Below, piece by piece: positions 27,501 to 35,842 of a stretch of DNA of 64,000 nt. This DNA is from Cyanidium caldarium (Eukaryota; Rhodophyta; Bangiophyceae; Cyanidiales; Cyanidiaceae): assembly GCA_026184775.1 (NCBI GenBank), contig JANCYW010000010.1:124001-188000 (forward strand). Reading direction: 5' to 3'. Below the pieces are notes generated by a model. That model was not told the DNA's origin. It did not search any database and was given only the letters and a program-made list of their open reading frames with translations. Each line of letters opens with the position of its first letter. The first letter of the stretch is position 1. Made by a program: the position numbers and the translations under genes.

Positions 27501-30500
27501 GGGCGGCTGACTTTCCGACTTGCCACCACCGAAGAATCCGGTGATCTTCGCCTGTCGACCGGCATCGCCCGCCTCCCGCAACCGCTTCACCATCCACTCC
27601 GGGTGGACGACGCGCGGCACCGGGTTGCGCACGCCCTGAAAGGCCGCCGGCAGGGTGATCAATTTCTGCACCGCGCTGGACAGTCGCATCCGATAGTAGT
27701 CCCAGTCGAGCACTTCGCGCAGCTCGAACAGCGGCTCGCGCAACCACCTCAGCATCCGCTGCCGGCGGATCGGCGTCGGCGACGAGAACACCTGCACCGG
27801 AATAGCCCGCTCGGTCACCTGCGCTCCCGCCGGCCGGCTCGCGATGACGTACTGACAGACGAGGCCGCGGTCACGCACCATCTGCGGTCCAAGCAGCTCC
27901 TCGATGCGCTTGGCGCAGGTGATGGCACTGCTCTTCTGACCGGCGCGCAGGTAATCCGCCAGCGGTTTGCTCATGGTGTTCTGCTCGGCGAGCAGGTCGA
28001 TCAGTTCCACGTCGGTCAGGGATGCGCCGCGGCTCTCCAACACGTCCAGCCACTGGTTGGCTGTCTGGGCGACGGCGCCGTAACACGCCTCGATGCTGTC
28101 GCCGTCGAGGAAACGGCGGAACAGTTCGCCCTGGAACACCTTGATGAGTTTCAGCTCACCGCGGCGCTTCAGCTCGAAGCCTTTCAGCTCGGCCAGGCGG
28201 CCGTCCGGGTGGAATACCGCGTAGCGCTTCTTGATGCTCCTGCCCTCCTCCTTGCTGGCCGGCAGGATCATCGCCCGGTACGGCCCGTCCATCTCGAAGG
28301 AGAGGGTGCACTCGGAGCGCACTGAATAGCGCTGCGTATCGGACGCCCGGTCTTGGTACTGGTGGTTGGTAAAGTGGCGCGCCACGTCGGCGTTGATGGA
28401 CGCGCACAGGTACGAGAACGACAGCTGCCGGCCGTCGCGCAGCTGCAGGGTGTACTGGTCGGGGAACGAAGCCGGGACGGCGCACCAGATGCCGTCGGTG
28501 TCCAGCTCCAGCGCCACGCCGATGTCGTCGATGAGCTCGCGCGCCCGCCGGATGATGTGCGCGCCGGTGTGCGTCACCACGCCGGCCATCTCCATCGAAT
28601 ACCAGCGCGCTGCTCGCCGCATCACGTAGCCGTAGAACGAGTTGAGGATGCACTTGTGCGCCAGCTGCAGAGAGTCGTACAGCACGCACATGTTGCGCGC
28701 CTCGGCCGAGTCACCCTCGTCCACTTCGCGCCGCCACCGCTTCAGCAGCCGCTTGTACTGGTAGCGGCGATCGCGGAACGCCCGCACCGTGTCCACATAG
28801 AAAGGGTTCTCGCGCTGGCAGATCCACGCCTCGCGCGTCTGCTCCGCCGTCTGCAACGTCTTGCGATGCACCCGCATGCAGTAATCGCGCAGCCGCCGCT
28901 TGAACAGGGCGGAGGCCGCTTCGGGTGCGACCGCGTCGCCGCGTAAACGCCGGCTCTGCAGCGTCGCCGACACCGACGCCTGCACGCTGCGCACTTCGCC
29001 GCCCGACGCCGGATAGTACTCGCCGCGCCACACCCAACGCATCTTGCGCTGACAGTCTGAGGTGCCGTTGTAATCGCACGCCGCACATTGCGCCCGGGTG
29101 ACACAGGCGTGCGGCTGCAGCCGGTTGGTGAGAATGATGTTCGGGTACATGGCGCCCACGTCCAGGTGGTACAACAGCGGCAGCTCATCGCGCTCCGGTC
29201 GCCGTCGCAGCGCCTCGAGTCGCTGCTGAATAGCCGCGCGCACCTCGTCGTAGTTGAGCACGTCGGCCAGCGGGGCACGGCATTCCACCTCCACTGCAAA
29301 GCGCAACACCGCGTCCAGCTCGCGCTGCAGTCGATCCAACGTCGCCGGGCAGGTGACAAACCGCAGCGGCAGATCTGAGCGGAACACGCCCGACCGCAAC
29401 GCTTCCACGTGGCCGCCAATGTACGTCTCCTGCTCCAGCACGTGGTCCTCGAATAGCGGCACCTCGCCGTCGCCGGAGTGCTTGTTGGGTGCGACGATAT
29501 GGCGCCGCCGCGCCTCACACATCAGCAAATTCTCGCACAGCGTGCCGGAGCCCTTGCGCAACACGTCGTCAGGCCCCAGCGGCAGGATGTTGCACAGCGA
29601 GAAGATGAACGGATGCACGTAGCGCATATACAAATAGTAGGTGCACACCGCGTCCGATACCGAGTAGGCGGCCAGCTCCTGCGGGCGCGACCGCGCCGCC
29701 GGCACCATCTCCTCGGGGTGGAGTTCGTGCGGCTCAAAGCCGAGCAGCGTGCGGGTGACCGCTTTCAGGCCGCGCGAGCCCTGCGGCAAGTAGCTGTCGC
29801 GGTTGACCCAGTGCAGGCAGTCCATGTGGATGGCGCTGCGGCCGCGGCACTCACCGCGGCGCCCCGAAAAGGCGATGCCCGCCTCGTGCAACATACGCAA
29901 GCCGTGCCGGGAGGCGCGCGCCTGCAAAAACGGCCAATCGAAGTTGTCGCCGTTGTAGGTCACCAGCACCCGCGGCCGCGCCCGTCGCACCTCGGCGAAG
30001 AAGCGCAACAAGAGGGCCCGCTCGTCGGCCTCGTTGAACACCACAAACTCCCCGGGAAATTCCCTCCGCGGCGTGTACTCAAAGTCGCAGATGTCGGCGG
30101 CGACCACCTCGCGGTTGATGCCGAGATAACCGCGGCCGTCCACCATCCACGATATCATCATCACCTGGTCGTGTTGCGCATCGGGAAACTTGAGTGGCGC
30201 CTTGGTGCACTCGATATCGAACGCCAACACGCAGGGAGTGGCACGTTCCACGAGCTCGGGCACCACCTGCAGCTGCGCCGAGTGGCCGTCCAGCGCTGGC
30301 TGCACGCGGTACCAGTAACCGCAGCGCACCTCGTGGTCGATGGCCACGCGTGTCACGTACGGCACGTCGTATTCGCGGGCGTCGACGATCGACTCGAAGG
30401 GTGAGGCGCGACCGAGCGCGGGGCCGCGGCGATCGGCGTCCGGCACCGTGCGCAGCGGCTGTCGCGCTCGCTTCCGCGCCCGCGCCACGTACGGCGCCAC

Positions 30501-31160
30501 GAATGAGCGGATGCGTACCAGCTCGTCGGTGGTGAACGTCTCCACCTGCAGGAAGGTGCGCTTCTCCTGGGATGCCAGGTGGTTCAGCACATCCAAGTCC
30601 TCCAGCTCCACCAGTCGTATGGCGTGTATGCTGTCGATAAACTCGCGCTGCAACGCCGACTCCACTTCACGCTCGGTGCCCGGCTCGCACGCCACGTAAA
30701 AATATGGCCGTACCACCAGCGTGGCGCGAAAGTCGCCTCCCAGCTCATCGCCCGACACGAAGAACAGATCGACACCGCTCACCGGTCGCCGACGCATCGG
30801 GTCGTGCACCAGACAGCCGACCATGTTCACCAACCAGCCTAGCCGTTCGGCCGTCGGTCCGCCGACGCGAATCACGCGCATCGGCTCGAAGCCAAACGTC
30901 CGGTCCAGCCGCTCCGTCTCCTCGCGCACCTCTCGGTAAGCGCCGTGCGCGCCCACCCCCATGGCCTGTTCCGCCTGATGCAGCTCCATTTCATCGTCGC
31001 GCACCTCCTCGGAGCCGTCGGGTGCCTCCGCCGCTTCCTCAAGCGGTCCGCTGCTGTCCCGCGGAGGCGCAGGCGGATGGCGCTGCCAGCCGCGGCCACC
31101 GCCAGCGCTTCGGTAACGCTGACGCCCTGCAGCTTGCATACCTCTATTCCCAGTTTGCAT
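24579..31160 (-). CDS. POLE: DNA polymerase epsilon catalytic subunit
   Basis: 2193 residues in one uninterrupted frame; the leading-strand replicative polymerase. The exonuclease domain has Exo I FDIECTKAPLKFP (about residue 317), then VTYNGDNFDWPFLQARASRH and SDAVCTYYLYM. Polymerase motif A is exactly POLE-like, HLDVGAMYPNIILTNRLQP (about 670). Motif C is LELDTDGIW (about 887), with DTDG as typical of this subfamily. The C-terminal half is the inactive second polymerase-exonuclease module, ending in two zinc-binding clusters: CPACRG...YHCDQCG and RCERCG...CECTGTY. The length is close to yeast and human enzymes. An alternative start is Met8. An E2F-type site lies about 105 bases upstream. 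Long antisense frames (for example 26186-27544) are shadows. Confidence 0.97.
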   Translation of the reverse strand: MQTGNRGMQAAGRQRYRSAGGGRGWQRHPPAPPRDSSGPLEEAAEAPDGSEEVRDDEMELHQAEQAMGVGAHGAYREVREETERLDRTFGFEPMRVIRVGGPTAERLGWLVNMVGCLVHDPMRRRPVSGVDLFFVSGDELGGDFRATLVVRPYFYVACEPGTEREVESALQREFIDSIHAIRLVELEDLDVLNHLASQEKRTFLQVETFTTDELVRIRSFVAPYVARARKRARQPLRTVPDADRRGPALGRASPFESIVDAREYDVPYVTRVAIDHEVRCGYWYRVQPALDGHSAQLQVVPELVERATPCVLAFDIECTKAPLKFPDAQHDQVMMISWMVDGRGYLGINREVVAADICDFEYTPRREFPGEFVVFNEADERALLLRFFAEVRRARPRVLVTYNGDNFDWPFLQARASRHGLRMLHEAGIAFSGRRGECRGRSAIHMDCLHWVNRDSYLPQGSRGLKAVTRTLLGFEPHELHPEEMVPAARSRPQELAAYSVSDAVCTYYLYMRYVHPFIFSLCNILPLGPDDVLRKGSGTLCENLLMCEARRRHIVAPNKHSGDGEVPLFEDHVLEQETYIGGHVEALRSGVFRSDLPLRFVTCPATLDRLQRELDAVLRFAVEVECRAPLADVLNYDEVRAAIQQRLEALRRRPERDELPLLYHLDVGAMYPNIILTNRLQPHACVTRAQCAACDYNGTSDCQRKMRWVWRGEYYPASGGEVRSVQASVSATLQSRRLRGDAVAPEAASALFKRRLRDYCMRVHRKTLQTAEQTREAWICQRENPFYVDTVRAFRDRRYQYKRLLKRWRREVDEGDSAEARNMCVLYDSLQLAHKCILNSFYGYVMRRAARWYSMEMAGVVTHTGAHIIRRARELIDDIGVALELDTDGIWCAVPASFPDQYTLQLRDGRQLSFSYLCASINADVARHFTNHQYQDRASDTQRYSVRSECTLSFEMDGPYRAMILPASKEEGRSIKKRYAVFHPDGRLAELKGFELKRRGELKLIKVFQGELFRRFLDGDSIEACYGAVAQTANQWLDVLESRGASLTDVELIDLLAEQNTMSKPLADYLRAGQKSSAITCAKRIEELLGPQMVRDRGLVCQYVIASRPAGAQVTERAIPVQVFSSPTPIRRQRMLRWLREPLFELREVLDWDYYRMRLSSAVQKLITLPAAFQGVRNPVPRVVHPEWMVKRLREAGDAGRQAKITGFFGGGKSESQPPDLEQVPGMEGGWAAAGVAVQSRASVSRSLVVSATTTSTATPAADAARSDASETLHPTADYRQWLRRRAKPAWRRWLQQAAQRRDGAPRTRYGAALWSAHPALAQRWHLLAVSAAERPGRYRLWAVLDGQRMLSIPLTVPRRLYFHYRLPPNAPLGQPVATPLQLPHGETLSSSSLLYGLEMDEEAFRTPAAAAALRAAWLWHGHQMQAVYGVRVSLQLLAHAQIGAACRPLPHLLQRSAADLLRHGVQLDDLERCGEAPITNVAASMQWYRLYGVWAADASQRGVWCWLTPDSCRVVLVGTRLRQGELVGPVEQTVRLMLADDPLASVPVATEASDDAPRPLGVQLVLCATKAEAYRQLGHAAAAAIPAAGAPRRPVAILLQAPVEGRALRRRVPSLNEYPVASVPFAVGDDDRLPPTGWEMVALRRALQRLRSAATTTATSGVRQQLSAFANVPLCDLPADASLYAVDVLVARQMLQRQMVPDVAPLTAEDAAAAVSAEDDTAPALEHALEVCHPTVHRGVVLEIDVHDMPLAALLHLETLCAAEGADVPPDPLLTEVLRPLVGQWAAAAQRSPAAALLLAHLHRWLAGGEARLHHSTLQRRFEHLLSKMFWSVQSALQGMNAPVVYASVTRLLLATPHRRLRDALEYGRFMAESLQTQPMFRSMRLYPRAQQREALLWLDRWHYVGCIAAEDTPASDACATGRWQCRWDAASDLAEPAYQTLLALLVAILSDGMQEAEEAITAPRLETETPGVGGGAGKRARVHAGEPLPPHFLEAALDAVQQVREAQGVDAAQTVAVQVLRVLALEPAWQDTAQPLLHALRKSLGGELGRQAVTSPGYTPAAATALPVVCPACRGLQSVVLTTHRLRECCLLPYHCDQCGQRVPDAVMDAALSQWLQGWVRAYLTRELRCERCGTTAARHLSTACECTGTYTVDRRVAPLDPAVLLSALRHCVRQHRLPCLSTILPITGR

Positions 31161-31821
31161 AACGCGTGCACTATCTATGAAGTGTCGACAGCGCGCGTCA
31201 TTTCAACCCCCGGCGGTGCCCATCACCTCCCGCGGCGCAGTCCGTAGCGACGGGACGCGCGCGCGCGCCAAAACCGCCCCGCCGCATCGGCGCGCGCGTT
31301 CGGTTGCGGATCGCGCCGCGGCGATGCCCACCCGGGCAGGTGGCGTGCGCCTCCGCGAAAAGGAGCGAGGAACCGTGACAAGCGCTGCTATTCCCGCCAG
31401 ACATCATGTCGAGCACAGCGTATGCAGGGCTGAATGCCGACGTGCCTGGAGCGTCGTTCATGCATGTCTAGGAGCGACGACGGCGACGACGACGAAGAAG
31501 AAGAAGAAGGACGCGCGCGCTCGCAGTGCACATCGATACATCCCTACGGACAACCCGCAGACACCCGAGCAGACACCTTCAACGCGCTTCATGGTCGGTT
31601 GTTTCTGCAACCGGGCATGCTCCGTCTCGTCCAAGTCGTGCATGCATGCTGCGGCTCGCGATCGGCACGATTCTGTTTCCGCCTCGGGCGCGAGGGTGTA
31701 CCCCGCGGGACGGTCGTGGGTGCTCTCGCTGACCCTCGAACTGCCTGTCGCAGCGTGCGCTCATCACAACGCGAGCGCGCACACACGATTGCGTCCTCCC
31801 CAGTAACCTGCCGGTGCTTGC
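31161..31821. other. divergent intergenic region upstream of POLE and eIF2D
   Basis: About 660 bases. Contains an E2F-like motif at 31265-31273 within an alternating GC tract, and a short GAA-rich microsatellite near 31493-31510. No coding frame with a recognisable domain was found. Confidence 0.5.
31265..31273 (-). promoter_or_regulatory. E2F-type site upstream of POLE
   Basis: Read on the POLE strand this is TTTTGGCGC, matching the E2F/DP consensus TTTSSCGC, followed by alternating GC. It lies about 105 bases upstream of the POLE ATG. E2F sites in front of DNA replication genes are common in plants, algae and animals. The match is short, so chance occurrence in GC-rich DNA is possible. Confidence 0.5.
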
Positions 31822-33597
31822 ATGGTGGTGTGGAAGCGCGCGGAAGTGTCTGCCAGCAACCCGGTGCGCAGCTCCGATGTGCGCAAGCTGCGTCAAGAGC
31901 TACAGACACAGCACGGAGACTGGATCCGCGACGAAGATGTAGAGGCGCTGCTGCCGGCGTCTAAATCGACCAACTTCACGTTGGCCAAAGTGTCGTCGCC
32001 CAAAGCGACAGTGTACCTGGTGGACGGCGAGCCGATCCTGTTCCAGCTGTCCAAATCCGATGCGCTGCTGCCGACGGTGTACGCGCTGTGGCGCGTGCCG
32101 CACTGGCCATGCCTGGAGACCATCGGCGAGGTGAGCAAGTTCTTGCTGAGCGGTGCGGATCTGATGGGTCCGGGCGTGTTTCGCGACGGCAGCGTCGACG
32201 AGTGGGAGGAGCATCAAGTGCGTGCGGTGCGGGTGCGCGGCAACCGCTACCCGTTTGCCGTCGGGCACACCGCGTGCAGTTCGCGCTCGCTGCGCAGCAC
32301 CGAGAAAGGGAAGGCGCTCGTGGTGGAGCACTTGGTCGGCGACGCGCTGTGGGAGCTGGGCTCGCGCGCCCTGCCCAACGACGGCTTTCGCCTGGGCGAA
32401 GCGATTTTGCCCGCGGAGGAGGAGGAGGAGCAGGAAGAGGAACGAGCACCCGTTGGTGATGGTGATGCGCCCATGGTGGCCGCAGCGGCCGCTGCTGTCG
32501 CGCCGGATGCGGCGGCGGATGGTGACGGCGATGAGGCGATGGAGGCGCTCGCCGAGTCGCTACCGAGCAAGATCGACCTCACCGAGGCAACGCCGCCGTC
32601 GTCGGATATGTCGCCGGACGAGCTGTTGCTGCACTGCTTTTTGCAGGCGCTAACCACCCACCCGGAGGTGCCGCTGCCGATCGATGCGAGCAAGTTCTAC
32701 ATGGAGTGCGTGGTGCCAGCGCGGCCGCCGGGCACGACGTTGGACGTCAAGGCCACCTCGTACAAGAAGTTGGGCGGTTTCCTCAAGGCGATGGCCAAGC
32801 GAAAGTTGATCAAAATCAAAGATCAGCGCGGGGTGATCCTGCTGGCCGAGGTGGACCGCTCGCACGAGCTGTTGCGCTCGTTTCAACCGAGCCGCCAATC
32901 GGCGGCCAACGCTACGACTGCCGCGGCGCGGGATAACGGTAACGGGACCGCGGCGAACGCCATCCGGGTGCAAGAGTGGCTCAAGCCGCGCGCTGCCCAG
33001 CAGGCGCTCTTCCAGCAAGCGCCCGACATGGAACGCATTGCGGAAGCTCCCGCAGGCATGTATACCGCGGAGGAGGTGGCGCACGTCGTGGAGCAGCACG
33101 TGCGCCAACAAGGTCTGGGCGGTGGCCAAAGCGGCGTGGTGCGACTCGATGAGGTGCTGCGAGAGAGTGTGCGGCGTTCTGGCGGCACACCGCCCGACGA
33201 GCTGAGCTGGGCGGAGCTGAAACGCGCCGTCACGGACGCCATGGAAGTACATCACTGCATCGGGGAGGGTGGCAGACTGCATCGCGGTCGCGCCGAACCC
33301 GTACGCATCATCGTGGAGGACCGCCAGGGCGGGCGTAAGCACGTCACCCGCATCCAACGAGTGAGCGCCTACGGCATCGACGATCAGGCGTTCGCCACCG
33401 ATGCGCAGCGCAAGTTTGCCGCCGCGGCCACCGTGGCCGAAATACCCGGCAGCGCCAAGAAGGGCGGCACCGCTGCTACCGAAGTGGTCATTCAAGGCGC
33501 TTTCGCGGAGGAGATGCATGAGTTTTTGTGTCGGGAGTACGGCGTGCCGCGCAAGTGGTGCGACGTGAGCGACAAGCGCAAGAAACGGGTGAAATAG
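31822..33597 (+). CDS. EIF2D: translation initiation factor eIF2D (ligatin)
   Basis: 591 residues with the eIF2D order of domains. The N-terminal region has SDVRKLRQELQTQHGDW, then TVYLVDGEPILFQL and PTVYALWRVPHWPCLETI. The PUA domain around GADLMGPGVFRDG ends RGNRYPFAVGHTACSS. A low-complexity acidic linker (about 195-250) follows. The SWIB/MDM2-like domain is near IDASKFYMECVVPARPPGTT and YKKLGGFLKAMAKRKLIKIK. The C-terminal SUI1 domain has KHVTRIQRVSAYGIDDQAF and EVVIQGAFAEEMHEFLCREY. eIF2D promotes GTP-independent tRNA delivery and recycling of post-termination 40S subunits. Confidence 0.93.
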   Translation: MVVWKRAEVSASNPVRSSDVRKLRQELQTQHGDWIRDEDVEALLPASKSTNFTLAKVSSPKATVYLVDGEPILFQLSKSDALLPTVYALWRVPHWPCLETIGEVSKFLLSGADLMGPGVFRDGSVDEWEEHQVRAVRVRGNRYPFAVGHTACSSRSLRSTEKGKALVVEHLVGDALWELGSRALPNDGFRLGEAILPAEEEEEQEEERAPVGDGDAPMVAAAAAAVAPDAAADGDGDEAMEALAESLPSKIDLTEATPPSSDMSPDELLLHCFLQALTTHPEVPLPIDASKFYMECVVPARPPGTTLDVKATSYKKLGGFLKAMAKRKLIKIKDQRGVILLAEVDRSHELLRSFQPSRQSAANATTAAARDNGNGTAANAIRVQEWLKPRAAQQALFQQAPDMERIAEAPAGMYTAEEVAHVVEQHVRQQGLGGGQSGVVRLDEVLRESVRRSGGTPPDELSWAELKRAVTDAMEVHHCIGEGGRLHRGRAEPVRIIVEDRQGGRKHVTRIQRVSAYGIDDQAFATDAQRKFAAAATVAEIPGSAKKGGTAATEVVIQGAFAEEMHEFLCREYGVPRKWCDVSDKRKKRVK

Positions 33598-33985
33598 GGC
33601 AGGGACCCGTTCGAGCACCGGGAGCGATAGCCAAGAGGGCGCATGGCGCCGTCTGCCGGTCACCGAAGATGGGGGTCGGTGCAGCGCAACCCGGTGTACC
33701 GCTTTCCAAGGCTGTGGAGGGGATCGTAAACTTTCGGAAGAGCACTGTCAACGTCACATGAACTGTGCATCATCCCGCGCGCCCTTGTATGGGTTGGGCG
33801 CTTGCTCGAGCATCGACAGTATGCGCCAGCATATGTTGTTCACGTCCGCACGCTCGTCCCTGCCGACTCCGCGTCCCTGCCGTTGACGCGCTCCCCCGCC
33901 GAGAATTGCCTGAGACGGTTTCGGTTCTGGACGGGACGTTCGGTTGAGGACTTCATCCCGTCGAATGCCTCCCACCAGAACCGTG
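33598..33985. other. intergenic region
   Basis: About 390 bases between eIF2D and the thioredoxin gene. The thioredoxin frame is open from 33944, so its true start and promoter boundary are uncertain. Nothing else is recognised. Confidence 0.35.
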
Positions 33986-34552
33986 ATGGCGTTTGCTGCG
34001 CAGCTGTCCGTGCGACCGGTGCGCCGTGCTGCCAAGGCGACGACGGCGTCGTGCGTGAAGATGGCCGCCGCAGCCGGAGGGAACCGGTGGGGCGCGGTGC
34101 GCATCCCGCCGGCGGGCGCGTTTGCCGCGACGTCTCGACGGTTGCGAACCGATCCACCGCTGTGCCGCCCGGCGCGACTGCACTCTGTGCGTATGGCGCT
34201 CAAGGCGGAGAGCGTGACGGATGACACGTTCGAGGCGGAGGTGTTGCAGTCGTCGCAGCCGGTATTGGTGGATTTTTATGCGACCTGGTGCGGGCCGTGC
34301 AAGCTCATCGCCCCGCTGATCGACTGGGCCGCGAGCGAGTTTGCTGGCAAGCTGAAAGTGTTCAAGTTTAATACCGACGAGAATCCCAAGCACGTCCGCG
34401 ACTACAATATCTACGGCTTGCCGACGCTGGTGATCTTCCGCGACGGGCAGGTGGTCGCACAGCACGAGGGCGCCCTGGGCAAAGGGCCGCTCACCCAGTT
34501 TTTGGCGAAGCACCTGCCGGACCTGGTGCCGTCCGGTGGACCGGCGAGTTGA
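33986..34552 (+). CDS. plastid thioredoxin, y-type
   Basis: 188 residues from the chosen start. The C-terminal ~108 residues are a thioredoxin with the active site FYATWCGPCKLIAP and cis-Pro in YGLPTLVIF. The stretch VAQHEGALGK resembles the EGAL of plant thioredoxin y rather than the m, f or h types. The N-terminal ~80 residues are rich in Arg, Ala, Ser and Thr, beginning MAFAAQLSVRPVRRAAK, with Phe at position 3, as expected for a red-algal plastid transit peptide. Two in-frame upstream ATGs (33944, 33965) are alternatives. Y-type thioredoxins reduce peroxiredoxins and other antioxidant targets in the stroma. Confidence 0.85.
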   Translation: MAFAAQLSVRPVRRAAKATTASCVKMAAAAGGNRWGAVRIPPAGAFAATSRRLRTDPPLCRPARLHSVRMALKAESVTDDTFEAEVLQSSQPVLVDFYATWCGPCKLIAPLIDWAASEFAGKLKVFKFNTDENPKHVRDYNIYGLPTLVIFRDGQVVAQHEGALGKGPLTQFLAKHLPDLVPSGGPAS

Positions 34553-34854
34553 GGAACGGGAGGGGAGGTGTGTGCGCGCACACAGAGGCCGAGGGAGTTT
34601 AAACGAGCGTCTGGGTGTGTATCGGTAGAGCGGGCGCACACCGACTTGGTGCCCAGCTGCCCGTCCTCGTTGATGTCCTCTGCAGTTCTGTAGTCGCCGG
34701 ACCTCCGCTCTGGTCCACCGCACCGGATATCTGCGGACGTTCAGCCGTCGCGTGCGGGACGTTCCATGCGCACAATCGGCCCGTCTCGTGTTTTGCGTTT
34801 CTGCCTCGAGGCGGTCGGGAAGTCGCATCGCCTGACCCAATTTCGCGGCCCGCT

Positions 34855-35592
34855 ATGGAGGATGCGCTGCGGGATGTGTCCGACCGATTCGAATCCGCTC
34901 GACGAGGTCGGTTGGAGACGGAGACGGGCACGCTGCTGCAGTCGGCGCGCCAGACCGCTGGGGCATCGTCGCTGCCTGAGTGGGAGCAGGTGGTATACGA
35001 CGCCATGGAGGCGGTGCAGTCCGAGTGGGAGCACAACGAGCGAGAGCTGTTGAAAGAACTGCAGGAGACTGCGGCCAAGTATTTGACGGAGGCCGAAGGC
35101 GAGCTGGAGGAGGCGCGCGTGCGCAACACGCAATTGTTGCAGGAGGTGGCCGACGGGCGGCGACGGGTGCGCGACTTGGAGGATGAGCTGCGAGTGGCGC
35201 GGGAACAAGCGGAACAGGCGGTGGCGCTATCGACCCTGAGTATTCGCGATGAGGGCACCGGGGAGGGCGGCAGCGGCGACATCAGTCTGCGGGAGGAGTT
35301 CGAACGCATGAAGCAGCAACTGATGCGCATCCAGGAGACGTCGCTGCAGGCGCTGCGCGACGAGCTGAAACGCGTCAAGCAAGAGGCGGCCGCCCGCGAG
35401 GACGCACTGATTCGCCAATTAGCGCATCTGAAGACCGAACTGGCGGTAGCGCGCACCGACGGCGAGCTGTCTGAACACCAGCGCCGTCGACTGCAGGATG
35501 CCATCCTGGCCACGGAGGCGGATGCGCCCTCGGGCACCAACGGCGCAACGCCCTCCGGCAAATCATCCCGCAAGAACCGTAAAAGTAGATAG
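34855..35592 (+). CDS. coiled-coil protein of unknown function
   Basis: 245 residues, nearly all helical and charged. Heptad-like spacing runs from about residue 40 to 220, for example EWEHNERELLKELQETAAKY, VRDLEDELRVAREQAEQAVA and LREEFERMKQQLMRIQETSL. A glycine-rich break (EGTGEGGSGD) divides it into two coils. It ends in a Ser/Lys/Arg-rich tail. No catalytic or named domain is seen; a structural or tethering role is a guess. ATG 34855 starts the coil-containing protein, and the frame is open upstream to 34615 without sense-like composition. Confidence 0.7.
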   Translation: MEDALRDVSDRFESARRGRLETETGTLLQSARQTAGASSLPEWEQVVYDAMEAVQSEWEHNERELLKELQETAAKYLTEAEGELEEARVRNTQLLQEVADGRRRVRDLEDELRVAREQAEQAVALSTLSIRDEGTGEGGSGDISLREEFERMKQQLMRIQETSLQALRDELKRVKQEAAAREDALIRQLAHLKTELAVARTDGELSEHQRRRLQDAILATEADAPSGTNGATPSGKSSRKNRKSR

Positions 35593-35842
35593 CCATTCCA
35601 TAGGTGGAGGACGAAAGCGTCGGGTATCCGTGAAACCTGAACGACACGCGAGGGGAAGCGTCGTGCAGGCCACCGCCTCGGCGGCGCCGTCCGTTTCACC
35701 CGTTCCGGTAGCGTTGACGCTCTCTCATTACACGCTGGTGTTTACGGCACGGACCGGCAGCAGGCCAATTGGGTGCGGTGCGTGCAGTCGAATCGGATTG
35801 ATGGGTTCGTCGGACGCACCAACTGCAAGTTTTGTGCCTCCT

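Noticed and set aside
26186-27544. 452-codon plus-strand open frame inside POLE
   Set aside because: Pro/Arg/Thr-rich antisense shadow caused by GC3 bias; the minus strand encodes a conserved polymerase.
33836-33943. Extension of the thioredoxin gene further upstream
   Set aside because: No in-frame ATG before 33944 with a plausible leader; the Phe-containing start at 33986 explains the protein best.
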